37,139 nt of DNA from Basidiobolus meristosporus CBS 931.73 (GCA_002104905.1 MCFE01000775.1:1-37139); one strand, 5' to 3'. Numbered from the stretch's first letter, positions 1-10,859 are shown. Notes: a model not told the origin generated them from the sequence alone. A program made the numbers and translations.

Positions 1-170
1 TGCTTTCCAACAGTCAGGATTGAATTAGAGTTAGACAATGAGAGCTTTTTGCTCCAGAAAACTCTACAGCCATAACACAGCCTGAACCAATGCACAGTAG
101 AATCTCATAGGTAATCATTTCAGTACCACAAGGCAGAAGATCAAGCTGTATTAGAAATAGCTAACCATAT
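1..170. other. unassigned left edge
   Basis: No coding region, LTR end or recognisable repeat is visible here. The repeat shared with 20261 onward starts at about position 171, so this stretch is either a different element or flanking DNA. Confidence 0.4.
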
Positions 171-830
171 GAGAAATAATTGTGATGATCCTGTCAAAGG
201 GCCATCACAGAATTCAAGTCCCATGATGAAGAGGTATTGATCCCATCAGGACACCATTCTAAGATCATTGGTAAATAATTTCACCCCAGATTTCACAAAA
301 AACTTGGTTGAAATTTTCATCACAACAATACATTAGTGGCTTGATTGATCCACTGCTAATTCTCTTACTGTCTGATTCAGAACACTCAATCACCTCCTAC
401 ATTTCTGTACACCTATTGGCTATTGCCTCTTCATCACACTCTTTGCTTTCTGACTCAAACAATTCTCTTACTTTTCATGCATACAAATTGATTTATTTCC
501 ATTGAAGCTTAAGTTGTACTGCAATTGCCAATTATAATGAACAATTCAAGTCCCTATACCCAACACTAACATTAAGCCCAACCCCACACATAACAAGTAA
601 CTCCATCAAAATCCACCACCCAAAGAGTATTACTGTTGTAAAACCCTTTTTCCATGACTTTGACTGGAACCCTGCAGCTTTGTGCCCCTGTTCATGCACT
701 GGTTCCCATATATCCTGGTTGTAAGCTGGCACTGCAAGGTCAAGCACCTTGCCTGCCAGTCTTTGCAATAAGTCCTAGCAATATTCAAGGGTGTTTTCTT
801 GAGCATTGCTCTTGAAGAGGTGCAGTAACC

Positions 831-1512
831 ATAGCAGGAATCTGATGGTAGTCAAGCTGGCTACAGGGCCTAAATTACTGTCCAACCTGGACAGCTACCT
901 GTATTCATTGCTGGATGAGTTTGCATGCTTTCTAGTAGGATATAATTAAGTAGCAATCATATCAAAGCATATACTATTATCTTCATTGGAGATACTCCAG
1001 CCAACAGTAAGATAGCTTGCTATTATGAGCACAATGGATGCAATTCCTGTCAAATGTGTGAGATCCAGGGGATTTACTCCATGACACTTACACCTTATTA
1101 TTATCCTAACACCAACACTAGGAGTATCTTCTTCCCATACTTAAGATAGCAGGTATCAGCTGGAGCAAAAGCTTTCCACTGTAGCAGTGCATTTGCTTTT
1201 CAACAATGTCCCTGTAGTAGCAACCAAGTTGTATAAGGGGCATTTCAGGCTGAATGAGCACTTTGAGATACCAGAGATATTTGAAAGAATTGGCTAGATA
1301 TTACAGTGTATCTGCTACTCAGAGTACTTCTCACAAGCTCCAAGCATTATTCATACAGAAATGCAGCAATACAATTCTAACCACTGGATGAACTGAATAT
1401 GCATTTATTCAAGTGACCTTCTGAAGCCATTACTACCAAGAATACATTAGAAGCATAAGAAGTCATTTGTTGGTCTACTACCTCATCTGCCAGTCTTTGT
1501 AATAAATCCTTG
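831..1512 (+). pseudogene. Tnp2-like transposase fragment (copy B)
   Basis: A plus-strand fragment homologous to 10150-10850, to the minus strand of 18060-18560 and to the minus strand of 30240-30676. It reads CQMCEIQGIYS followed by a YYYP segment, then a conserved block around NEHFEIPEIFERI. A Cys-x2-Cys-x2-GIY...YYP arrangement preceded by an AGFSGHNG-like stretch (clear in other copies) is typical of fungal Tnp2-family (Transposase_21, CACTA-like) transposases. Only the middle of the protein is present and it contains stops. It lies between two direct copies of an accessory-gene segment (745-830 and 1484-1567), so it arrived by rearrangement and not as an intact transposon. Confidence 0.55.
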
Positions 1513-1582
1513 CAATATTCCAGTGTGTTTTCTTGAGCACTACTCTTGAAGAAGTGCTGCAACAACTTGATGTGCTTATTAG

Positions 1583-2093
1583 TATCATGGTCACATGTCA
1601 TCCCTGGCCTCCAGTTATCAAGCCAAATCAAGTCAGCAAAGAAATCCAAGTTCCTTATAGAAAGTTCCACTACATTCCAGCAACTTCTTGAAAGCTCCAA
1701 GTCAACATTACACAATGGAACATTCTATGGAAGCTTCCCATTGGAATTTATGTAGTCCCATACCCTGTATGGTGAATACATGTCATATGACCTGGCCACA
1801 TGATCAGCTGGCCCCTGACATATCCCCATGTGATATTCTAGTTTGTTCTTTAGTATATTTCTATTTTGGCACACTTACTGTGCCTCACCCCAGAACCCCA
1901 TCAGTATTAGCCAATATCTCTTGGCATCCATATTGCGATAAAGTATATATAGTCCTATCCCCCCTTATGTATTCCTCAGTCTGATAAACACAGGTCTTGA
2001 ATAAACAGCCTTGCCTTGTTGGTCCACACCTAAGTCCTTTCCTGGTCCTGCCTTGCCTAGCCCTACTCTCCAGCCTTGTGTCCACTAATAACA
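1583..2093 (+). repeat. solo LTR of the gypsy family
   Basis: About 511 bp, matching the LTRs at 11187-11695 and 16565-17093 in reverse orientation. It begins TATCATGGTCACATG (family consensus TGTCATGATCACATG) and ends in AATAACA. A TATA box lies at about 1944-1951, and the presumed transcript start AGTCTGATAAAC is at 1978-1989. The flanks attag (1578-1582) and atcag (2094-2098) are a 5-bp target duplication with one transition. The paralogous sequence near 21990-22020 has no insert and serves as the empty site. Compared with the other LTRs it lacks one short tandem unit in U5. Confidence 0.85.
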
Positions 2094-3679
2094 ATCAGTG
2101 TTCTAAAATTTCACTGAAGGCATTTTGATAACCTTCTGAGCTCTTGCTCTTGTTACTTTGTATGTCATTGTGATCTCCACTGTGTCAACAATGGAAGACA
2201 TGGAGGTTGCAGTAGGCAAATTGACTTTATCTGCAAACTCATCTTCCTCACTGGAATTTAGCTCAACTGGCTGTGCTTCCAACTCTTGTGAAAACAGCTG
2301 TTTCTTGTTGATAATTTTTCTTCTCTGTCTCTGGCTTGGGTAGAGTTTTTTCCCTTTACCTTTTCCTTTATCACTGCCAGGTCTTTCACTGCTAATTAGT
2401 CTGAGAGCCTCTTATATTGAACTACATTTCTCCTTGATAAATGCTGCTCTGATCCATCTGTTTGGGCCTCCTTGTCCCTTGCTGGCACTCTGCTGGCAAC
2501 CTGAGGCTTCTTTTCTGCCTGTTTCAAGCTCTCAGCCTATGCTGTGACTGGCTCCTGAGGAAGCCCCTTGCTTGATCACTGCAAGGTCCTTCACCGCTAC
2601 TTTGACTGAGTGCTCCTTGCCTAGAACTAAGCTTTTTCCTTGATAAATGTGTAGTGCATCTGTATTGGCTTGCTTTTCCCTTATCAGCATTCTTCCAGTT
2701 ACCTATTGTCTCTTTGACACTTGATTGAAGCTTTTGGCCCTGCTTGTAATGGACTCTTCAGGAAGCTGCTGTCTTTTAGCCATTGCACCCTAGTTCTTCC
2801 AGCTTTGATAGTTTCTGCTATTCTTGAGATGCTTTTTTGGCATACTAATGCTGGCCAAAAATATGTTTGCTCATTTAAATCCAGGAAAATGTTCATTGAG
2901 CAAGTCAAGCACATTCTGCTTGGCCTTAAGTTCCTGATGGTCCCATGGTATGCTGGTCATAAGGTATTGGCATGCAAGACTTCTAATGGCCTCCTTGATA
3001 TTAGCCCACTCATCATAATTGCACCTAATGGCTTCACATATCTTTGTTGTGTTTTGATTCTTAGGCTTTTGTACAATCACTACATTTTCTCACTCCCATG
3101 CAATGATAGGACTCTTTGTGGGCTATATCTTTGGCCACTGCTGTTGTGCTTCAGAGACTGTATGGTGTTCATTTCTGTTACATCAGGAAATTGTCTAATG
3201 CTTGTCTGTGACATTGAGCTACTTGAGTCCCTTCTTTGCAGCAAATATACTCCTTTCTCCACCTGGGATATTGATTACTCTACACCATTTATCTGCTCAT
3301 CCTCTCACTGGACTATTGCCTGATTTCTCTGGGCCATTACATCAATCCTATCAGCCACTGCACCTGAATGCCTTGTTAATGCTTAGGTATGAGCTGACAT
3401 CATACCTGCTAATACAGGTGGTGGTGTTGTACAACAGCCACTTGATGGTCATCAGCAGAAGGTACTGTTTTTGCTGCATTCTCATCTGCCTCAGCATTAT
3501 AGTGAGCTTGTGGCTCTGCAGAGATTCCCAATTTCCTACTTGACTGAGAGCCTGAGGAGTCTGCATTATTCCCTTCAGTGGGCACACTGTCCACAGGGCC
3601 TTTTTTGTTGTAACCCCACTTGTTGCACTCAATGTAAAAGCAAGCTGTTGCCCAACTATACTTCTGCTGCTTTAAGCAA

Positions 3680-4750
3680 TGTGGTGGTGTATTTGTCCAA
3701 GGGAGAGATACATCCAACACTTCTCAAGTGTTTTGTGTGTTGGGTATTCACTGGGTGCAATGACCTCTGGCAAAAGCTTGCCAGAAATACTTGGGTTCTG
3801 TCACTAAGTTAATATGATAGGGAATAAAGCCACAAGCTTGCCTAGGGAAGACCATTGAGCTACAGTCCCCAACTTAGTTGATATCTTAACAAAATTATGG
3901 GCAGGGCCCAGCATCCTTTGAGATGACAATGTACTAAAGCTTGCAAAGTCAAAAAAACTATAAACTCCACCAGTAGAGGCATGATAAGAATGCAGCTGTT
4001 GTCAATAGTTACAAAGACAAAAAAGTATTGTTGCCTGGACAAGAGCAAACTTGGGAATGAATAAAATATAATTAAAGATACCTACTCTGAGTATTCCTCA
4101 CAAGTAGTTTCTCTAAGGTCAGTTGACTGTCATTGCAGTTTCCTGGTAGTGTCTTGTGGTCTGGGATTGGATCCACAGGTAACAGCATGTAGTAGTGATA
4201 ACACTAATCAACAAGTTGGTAAATTGATAAAAGGGATGATAATTTATTGTTGAGGGATTGCATCCTTTACATACTTTTCTCACTGGCAAAGTGATTACTT
4301 ATCATGGTGTTCCAGAAGGTTCCAGATGTCAAACAGAAATCTTGATGACATCAGAATGAGCTAAGAATGTTCTGAGTAGGTGACAGAAAGCTCTAAGAGG
4401 TATTGTATACCCAACCTATCAGGAATCAGTGTTCTGAAACCTGTGTAACATAGGGATACCATATATGGTGTGAAAATGGTTGGGATAGTGACACAGTTTG
4501 GTTATGTGTTACAGGTACTGGTGTAGGTACCTGCCTAATGTAGCAGCACTTATATCAAGTAATTGTACACAAAATGCAGGATAACTTATGAAATAAGGTA
4601 AGCAGATGTCATAGTCAGCTGGCTTATGGGATAGTATGATCAAATAAGACAAATGGGATAAAGCTAATATAAGGGTAGTGGAAATATGGGGAAGTAGAAG
4701 ATATGGGAATGAGCCCATTGGTCAATGGGTGTCACTGTGATGCTCCTAAA
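3680..4750 (-). repeat. 1.07-kb LTR-like unit, copy 1
   Basis: Homologous over its whole length to 7540-8608 and 20275-21343, in opposite orientation. All three copies are 1069-1071 bp and share both ends, so this is a discrete mobile unit. It sits inside the accessory gene; the uninterrupted homologue at 17235-17260 shows the empty site. The 5' terminal TG has decayed in this copy and I see no clean target duplication. Part of it resembles the untranslated leader of the gypsy element at 16148-16550. Confidence 0.7.
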
Positions 4751-4813
4751 GTGGTGGGGTTTGATTGGGAACCAGAAAACTTTGCTTTCTTTTTGGGCAT
4801 TATATATGGAAGT

Positions 4814-5044
4814 GAGTCAAGTCACAGGGGGAATGGTGTTCCATATATGTGTGTATATGGTGACACAGCTTTATTTATAATGCTTACTATGGGGGGTCAT
4901 CATTGAATCTTACATTCATGTAGGCACCATGTCTCATATACAAGGCTGTCTTAAATTCACATGAGTATTGACAAAAAGTGATATAATAGCATTAGGTTGT
5001 GGAGTGTCAAACTGTATGCCCCATGGACAAGACTGCTAGGATTC
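4814..5044. promoter_or_regulatory. intergenic region between divergent accessory and transposase genes
   Basis: About 230 bp separate the accessory start (minus, about 4813) from the transposase start (plus, 5045). The same arrangement and similar sequence recur at 19499-19726 and, split by the gypsy insertion, at 11100-11186 plus 17094-17168. It contains AT-rich TATATA-like stretches near the accessory start. A shared bidirectional promoter is an inference from the layout. Confidence 0.35.
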
Positions 5045-5090
5045 AATACTGTAGAGAAGGGAACAAAGCCCATGTGGTTATTGTAGCAAG
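5045..5090 (+). pseudogene. transposase start stub
   Basis: Corresponds to the first 15 codons of the transposase reading frame that begins at 19498 on the minus strand (MPQEKRKRPGGYCNE). Here the ATG is ATA and a stop follows. The gene is then cut exactly by the gypsy LTR starting at 5091; the rest is missing on the other side of that LTR. Confidence 0.5.
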
Positions 5091-5620
5091 TGTCATGATC
5101 ACATGACATCCCCGGTCCCCAATTATCTAGCCAAATCAAGTCAGTGAAGAAATCCCAGTTCCTTCTAGAAAGTTCTACTACACTCTAGCAACTTCTTGAA
5201 AGCTCCAAGTCAACATTATACAATGGAACATTCCATGGAAGCTTCCCATTGTATTTTTCATAGTCCAGTGCCATATATGAAAATACCAGGTCACATGACT
5301 TAGTCACATGATCAGGTGACCCAATGCATTTCCCCATCTTGTCTCAGTGCCTTGCCTGCTATACTATTATCCCCAGCACTGCTGCTGTGCCTCACCCCCA
5401 CAACCCCATTAGTATTAGCTAATATCTCTTGGCATCAGTATAGCCAAAAAAATATATATAGTCCTATCCCCCCTTAAGTATTCCTCAGTCTGATAAACAC
5501 AGGTCTTGAATAAACAGCCCTGCCTTGGAAATCCACCTTGCCTTGTTGATCCACACCTAAGTCCTTTCCTGGTCCTGCCTTGCCTAGCCCTACTCTCCTG
5601 CCTTGTGTCTATTCACAACA
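5091..5620 (+). repeat. solo gypsy LTR without target duplication
   Basis: 530 bp, beginning TGTCATGATCACATGACAT and ending ATTCACAACA, with the AGTCTGATAAAC transcript-start motif at 5487-5498 behind a TATATATA box. The flanks gcaag and tgagt do not match. The left side is a transposase start on the plus strand, while the right side is the interior of an accessory gene on the minus strand. This suggests recombination between two separate LTR insertions and not a simple solo LTR. Confidence 0.85.
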
Positions 5621-5766
5621 TGAGTTGCCTTTTCATGCAAACTCATCTACCTCACTGGAGTCTATATCTCAACTGGCTGTCCTTCCAACTCTTGTAAAAC
5701 AGCTGTTTCCTTGCTAGACTTTGATGGGATTCAGTCTGTTCTGGGCTTACGGCATTAATTGGTAAG

Positions 5767-6115
5767 TGTTGTAAGAGTTTTGGATAAATTGGAAGTGATT
5801 AGGAGAACAAGTAGAATATGTGGTTTTCACTTAATGATATAATGAGTGTAAAAGTAGTATTTATACTTTTACCTGGTCTTGGCATTACAAACATGTAGAA
5901 TAGATTAAGGAAGGTCCCAAGAGCATGTGTGCAAAGCTTAGGGCTGTTTGGACAACTTTGAGAATTTCCATGTTCTGGGCACCTAGTATTTTAGTGAAAA
6001 ATATTGTAAGTAAACCCAACAAGGAATTTGGTCAGTATTCTCTAGGATTTGAGGGCAATGATCTAAGTGACTAAGTTAGGTGAACATTTAGGTGGAATCA
6101 AAAACTTTTATGACA
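5767..6115 (-). repeat. solo LTR of copia-2 family
   Basis: 349 bp with ends TGTCATAAAAG...CTTACAACA on the minus strand, a TATAAATA box about two thirds along, and a 5-bp target duplication gtaag (5762-5766) and gcaag (6116-6120) differing by one C-to-T change. The homologous accessory-gene sequences at about 22275 and 24405 show the unoccupied site. Its partner at 26070-26419 lies right after a copia C-terminus, which identifies the family. Confidence 0.8.
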
Positions 6116-7539
6116 GCAAGAACTGCAGCTTTTCTCTCACACTCCCCTATATCTGGCTTGGACTGACTTTTCCACTTTACCTTTTCCTTTATTACTGCCA
6201 GGTCTTTTACTGCTACTTTGTCTGAGTGCTTCTTGTATTGGATTATGTTTTCTCCTTGACAAATGCTGCTCCAATGTATTGGCTTTGGCCTGCCTGTCCC
6301 TTGCTGGCACTCAGCAGGCAACCTGGCACTTCTTTCCTCCTTATTTTGAGCTCTAACCCATTTTGTGACAGGCTCCAGAGGTAGCCACTTGTTTATATTG
6401 CTGCTAGGTTCTTCAATGCTGGTTTGACTGAGCGCTTCTTAACTGGAACTACACCTTTTCCTTGGTAAAAGTTGCTCTTGTGTGTCTGCCTCTGTCTGCT
6501 TTTCCCTTAAGAGCACTTTTTGATACTTGTTTGGAGCTTTTGGCCCTGCTTGTAAGGGGCTCTTGCAGAAGTTGCTGGTTTTTAGCCATTGCACCTTGTT
6601 CTCCTGTTTTTGATAGTTTTTGCTATTCCTGAGATGACTTCTTAGCATAGCAATGCTGGCCCAAGATCTGTTTGCTTGTTTGAGTCCAGGATGATGTCCA
6701 TAGAGCAAGTCAAGCACATTCTGCTTGGCCTTGAGTTCCCAATTGTCTCATGGTTTGCCAGCCTCAAGATATTGTCCTGTTAGACTTGTGATGGCCTCTT
6801 GAATATTAGCCCATTCTTCATCATTGCCCCCAATGGCTTCACAGATCTTCAATGTCTTTGAATTTTTTGGCTTTGGTATAAACACTACATTTTCTCCCTT
6901 GTATGCTGTGATAGGTTTTTCTGTGGGCTTTATCCTTGGGTATTGTTGTTGTGCTTCAAAGACTGTACAGTGTTCCTATGCTGCTGCATTGGCAAATGAC
7001 TCAACTCTTAGCTGTTACATTAAGCTACTTGAGTTCCTTCTTTGCAGCAAAGATACTGCATTCTCTATTTGGGATGCTAATTACTCTGCACCTTTCAACC
7101 ACTCATCCTGTTTCTGGGCTATTTCCCAATTTCTCTGGGCTATTACATGTATCCTATTAGCCACTGCACCTAATTGCCTCATTATTGCTTTGGTTTAAGC
7201 TGACAGCATACTGACTAATACAGGTGGTTGTGATGTTTTGAGGGCCACTTGTGGGTGTTCAACTGAAGGTACTGCTTTTGCTACATTCTCATCTGCCCCA
7301 GTAATATGGTCAGCTAGCTATTGACATAATTTTTGGCAATCTGTCCATTTAAAATATCTTTGTCAGAATATTTTTTTCCAAAAAACTCTTTGCCTAAAGT
7401 TTGGTTGCAAGAAGAATCTTCATCATAAGAATTTGCAAAAAACATGTTCACCCAAAGTTTGTTCATATAAGATACTATTTGCTAGTTTTTAATTCTTGAA
7501 ACCTTTGGAGTTCAATGCAATTATTTGTTTGTTTAATGT

Positions 7540-8608
7540 TGTAGTGGGGTGACAGTGACACCCACTGACAGATGTGCTCATTCCCTTATTTTCTAATTCC
7601 CTATATCTCTACTATACTTATTTTAGTTTTATCCCATTTGTCTTACCCAATCAGTACAATCCCATAAGCCGGTTGACTATCACACCTGCTTACCTTATTG
7701 CATAAGTTACCCTTCCCTTGATGTAAGATTACTAGCTATCAGTGCTTCTATATTAGGCAAGTACCTGCGCCAGTACCTGTGACACATGATCAACCTGTGT
7801 CACCATCACTATCACTCCCATACCATATGTGGTATCCCTATGTTACGCAGGTTTCAGAATACTGATTCCTGATTGGTTGGATGTGCTGTGCCTCTTAGAA
7901 CCTTCCGGCACCTACTTGAACATTCTTAGGTCATTCTGATGTCATTAAGATTTCTATTAATATCCAGAACCCTCTGGAACATCATGATTAGTAGTCATCT
8001 AGCCAGTAAGAAAAGTATATAAGGGAGGCTATCCCTCAACAATAAATCATCATCCTATTTATCAATATACCAACTTGTTGATTAGTGTGATTGCTGCTAC
8101 CTGCTGTTACCTGAACTTCCAACCCCAAGCCATAGAACACTCCCAGGAAACCGCTCTGACAGCCAACTGACCTTGGAGGCACTACTTGTGAGGTATACTC
8201 AGAGTAGGTATCTTTTATTATATTTGATTCTTTCTCAAGTTTGTACTTGTACAGGCAAAGATACTTTTCTGTCTTTGTAACTATTGACCACAGCTGCATT
8301 CTTAACAAGTCCCTGCTGGTGGAGTTTACAGTTGTTTTGACTTTGGAAGCTTTAGTACATTGTCATCTCAAAGGACACTGAACCCAGCACATACTTTTGT
8401 TAAGACACCAACTAAGTTGGGGATTGTAGCTCAATAGTTTTCCCTTGACAAGCTTGTGGCTTTATTCCTCTTCACATTAGATTAGAGACAGAACTCAAGT
8501 ATTCCTAGCAAGCTTTGCCAGAGGTTATTGTACCCAGTGAACATCCTACACACAAAACACTTGAGAAGTGTTGGGCATATTTCTCCCTTGGACCTATACA
8601 CCACCACA
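7540..8608 (+). repeat. 1.07-kb LTR-like unit, copy 2
   Basis: Begins TGTAGTGGGGTGACAGTGAC and ends CACCACCACA, so it has TG...CA ends. A TATATAA box lies at 8016-8022 and an AATAAA follows near 8041, as expected of an LTR with U3, R and U5. Full-length match to 20275-21343. The flanking tetramers are atgt (left) and acat (right), reverse complements and not a direct repeat. The second half (about 8190-8500) matches the gypsy leader, including GTTGGGGATTGTAGCTCAAT at 8416-8435. Confidence 0.75.
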
Positions 8609-8616
8609 ACATTTGT

Positions 8617-8776
8617 CTCGTAATATCATCTTTTGACACAATTATATCCTCTTGAATGATAGATTTGGTGGGTAATTGTGTTATAATGTTATTTGGCACA
8701 ATTGTAGTTTCTTGAGTAACAGATTTTTTGCAAGATTGTATTATGGTATTATCTGGCACAATTATATCTTCTTGAT
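8617..8776 (-). repeat. 60-bp coding tandem repeat
   Basis: Two complete 60-bp units (8638-8697 and 8698-8757), each starting ACAATT and ending GGC, with partial units on both sides. Read on the minus strand each unit is 20 residues; the two complete ones read NNIITQLPTKSIIQEDIIVS and DNTIIQSCKKSVTQETTIVP. The repeat belongs to the AT-rich insertion and the LTR-like unit ends right beside it. Confidence 0.75.
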
Positions 8777-9560
8777 AAAAGTTACGTTAGATGCCTGTGT
8801 TTTAGTATTATCATCCATACAATCACCATCCCAATTTTTTCTTTGCTTGATAAATTTTTGTCCCAGAACAAATATTTTTAGAAATTTTTTGTTGTTAAAA
8901 GTTTTGCAAATCTCATCCTAGTCATCTAATACTGTTTCATGAAGATGGTGCAAATGGTGTCTGCAAAATTTTTGATCTTTTGCTTGATATTTGCATCTTT
9001 GTCCCTTATTTTACCAGTTGTTAATTTTACCATGCACTGAAATGTACATGGGACATTTGTATAATGCGCATTAAGAAACTCATACTGAGATTTGGTTAAA
9101 GCCTCAAACAGCTTGCATACTAAAATTTCTGATTGATCATGTATCTTCTGTTGGAAGCTGTCACAAAAAATTTGTATTAACAAATTCAAGTTCATGTGAT
9201 TTGAAAATGAAAGCCTTTTTATGAATATGAAACAGGATTGAGACCTAGTCAATTTTAGTTTTTTATACAATTTTAATTTGGTTACTGCAGAGAATCCCAA
9301 TTGCCTAATTAACTATGACCCTGAGGAGTCCACATTATTCCCTTCAGTGTGCACACTGTCCACAAGGTCTTTTTTGATTGTAGCCCTGCTTATTGCACTG
9401 CATGTCAAAGGAAGCTTTTGTCCAACTGTTCTTCTACTGCTGTCAGCAATTGTGTTTGGTTGGGAACCAGATAACTTTGCTTTATTGTTAACAGCATATA
9501 TATGGTAATGAGTCAAACCAAAGGGGAAATGGTGTTACTTATACATATGTATAAAGTGGT

Positions 9561-10850
9561 GAATGATGGGATGTTGTGGCCAGAGAAGTGGTGTGTTTCC
9601 ACTGATATCAACAAAGGGGACATTGAGGACTCTTTACTGCTAATTGCCAAAATCATCCCAGAATGCAACTTACTATATATGTGGTATAAAATGGAAACCA
9701 TCATGCAGATAGAAACATCTAACCCAGGCACTCTTCTGATATTGGCATGTGTTAACAGTAGCATGGCAATCACATCAGAAAATACCACCATTGCAAGGTG
9801 TCTAACTTGTCAGGTATCAACCATGATTGGGGGAAAACATTGCTCACACTCTGGTTATATTCTGGTAATACCCTGTATAAAAAAGCTCATGCAGTCTGCA
9901 AATATTGTGAAGCTATAAAATACCACACTTGGTACTAATAAAGTGCAAATATCAGATGGACTCAATGGCAAACATTACCAACAGCTAAGAAGCAAGGGCT
10001 ACTATGAAGGTATATACAACCATGTCTTTGCCTTGGCACTTGATTGATTCTCATTAAACAAGTTCTCTACCAGCAATTCCTGCTGGCCACTAATTCTCAT
10101 CAACCTGAATCTGCCACCTATCTTACTGTATCAGAGCAGAGATCAGATGGTAGTCACACTGGTATATTGACCTAAATCACTGTCCACCTGGATAGCTACC
10201 TGTATCCATTACTGGATGAATATTATATGCATTCCAGCAGGATAACATTAGATGGCTGTTGTGTCAAAACTTGTATTATTATCTGTAGTTGAGGTACCCC
10301 AGCCATGAGCAAGATTGCTGGTTTCTGAGCACAATAGACTGTACTACTGTCAAATGTGTGAGATCCTGGGGACTTACTCCATAACTCACACATATTATTG
10401 TTACCCAAACAACAACACTAAAACATCATCTTTTCATTGATAGAGAGAACAGAAGTCAGCATGCCATTGCAGCAAAGTGGCAAGCTATAAGCTATTGGCC
10501 AGAATATGGAATTATTTGGAAACTAGAGATTCTTGAGACAGAGGGTATCTGTTGGAGCTAAAGCTTACCACCTACATTAATGCATATGCTTTTCAGCAAT
10601 ATCCCTAAGCCAATGACCAAGTTATACAGGGTGCATATCAGGCTGAATAAGCCCTTTGAGATACTAGAGTAATTTGAAAGCGTGGGCAAGATATTACAGA
10701 GTATCTGCTACTCTAAGGCCATCTCACATGCTACAAACAACAGTCATACACATATGCAACACAACATGTGCAAGGACTGGATGAACTGGATTTGAATTTA
10801 TTCAAGGGGCCTTCTGAAGCCATTTTTAACAGTATTGGAAGTATGTGAGC
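9561..10850 (+). pseudogene. Tnp2-like transposase fragment (copy C)
   Basis: A plus-strand relic lacking the N-terminus. It covers, in order, the segment around 9740-9900 that in copy D reads MAFTSEMPPFQGVQPVG, then a block at 10300-10420 with CQMCEILGTYS and a YCYP stretch, then the block around 10620-10830 ending NWI/DELDLNLF. It contains many stops. Copies agree best in these three blocks, which are what I use for the Tnp2 (CACTA-like) assignment. It is the divergent partner of accessory copy W and runs head-on into a minus-strand N-terminal fragment at 10860. Confidence 0.55.
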
Positions 10851-10859
10851 CTAAAAAAA

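Larger units (their letters stand above)
171..4813 (-). pseudogene. Tnp2-element accessory protein gene, copy X (broken, interrupted)
   Basis: This is a decayed minus-strand gene whose start region is near 4813, where the ATG of the other copies has become TTG, and whose tail lies near 532-768. The encoded protein family is not one I recognise. Across copies it has an N-terminal low-complexity S/T/N-rich part, a heptad-like coiled coil, a conserved stretch containing KICEAI.CN.EEWANI, and a basic SDKGKGKGK segment. Here it is cut by a 1.07-kb LTR-like unit (3680-4750), a gypsy solo LTR (1583-2093) and a transposase fragment (831-1512), and has many stops and frameshifts. In other copies the gene starts divergently from a Tnp2-like transposase, so I infer it is the element's second protein, perhaps a TnpA-like DNA-binding partner. 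The function is inference only. Confidence 0.5.
7319..9277 (-). pseudogene. AT-rich coding insertion of unknown origin, split by an LTR-like unit
   Basis: Inserted in the accessory gene, replacing only a few codons. After removal of the LTR-like unit (7540-8608) it is about 890 bp. Minus-strand reading is protein-like from 9277 down to about 8926, continues in other frames (for example DEICKTFNNKKFLKIF) to about 8780, then runs through 20-residue repeats (8617-8776), and resumes at 7539-7319, ending in a stop. The upstream accessory codons (LGFSAVT) are in frame with it. Base composition is clearly more A/T-rich than the neighbours, with many Lys, Asn and Ile codons. No terminal repeats, transposase motif or family resemblance were found, so it may be a captured gene fragment. 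Confidence 0.4.
5621..9516 (-). pseudogene. Tnp2-element accessory protein gene, copy W (broken, interrupted)
   Basis: Minus-strand gene with an ATG at 9516 (reading MTHYHIYAVNNKAKL), similar to the starts at 17169 and 23933. The N-terminal part runs 9516-9278, and the coiled-coil and basic parts run 7318-6116 and 5766-5621. It is interrupted by an AT-rich foreign insert (7319-9277) and by a solo LTR (5767-6115). Stops and frameshifts are numerous. The 3' part is missing beyond the LTR at 5091-5620. Function is unrecognised; see the copy at 17169 for the best view of the coiled coil. Confidence 0.5.

Noticed and set aside
2721-3323. 200-residue plus-strand open frame
   Set aside because: It lies antisense to the accessory gene, whose minus-strand reading is conserved in other copies; the plus-strand reading is not.
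5767-6115. MITE with 19-bp imperfect inverted repeats
   Set aside because: The related copy at 26070-26419 directly follows a copia C-terminus and purine tract, and both have TG...CA ends and a TATA box, so it is an LTR.
8016-8110. Self-priming site in the 1.07-kb LTR-like unit
   Set aside because: Only a 7-nt complement (TCAACAA with TTGTTGA) could be found, too short to claim.
7540-8608. DNA transposon with TGTTGTAGTGG-type inverted ends
   Set aside because: The 4-bp target duplication of copy 3 fixes the ends as TGTAG...CCACA, and the TATA and poly(A) signals fit an LTR better.
8617-8776. CRISPR-like array
   Set aside because: Contiguous 60-bp coding units without spacers; only about two and a half units.
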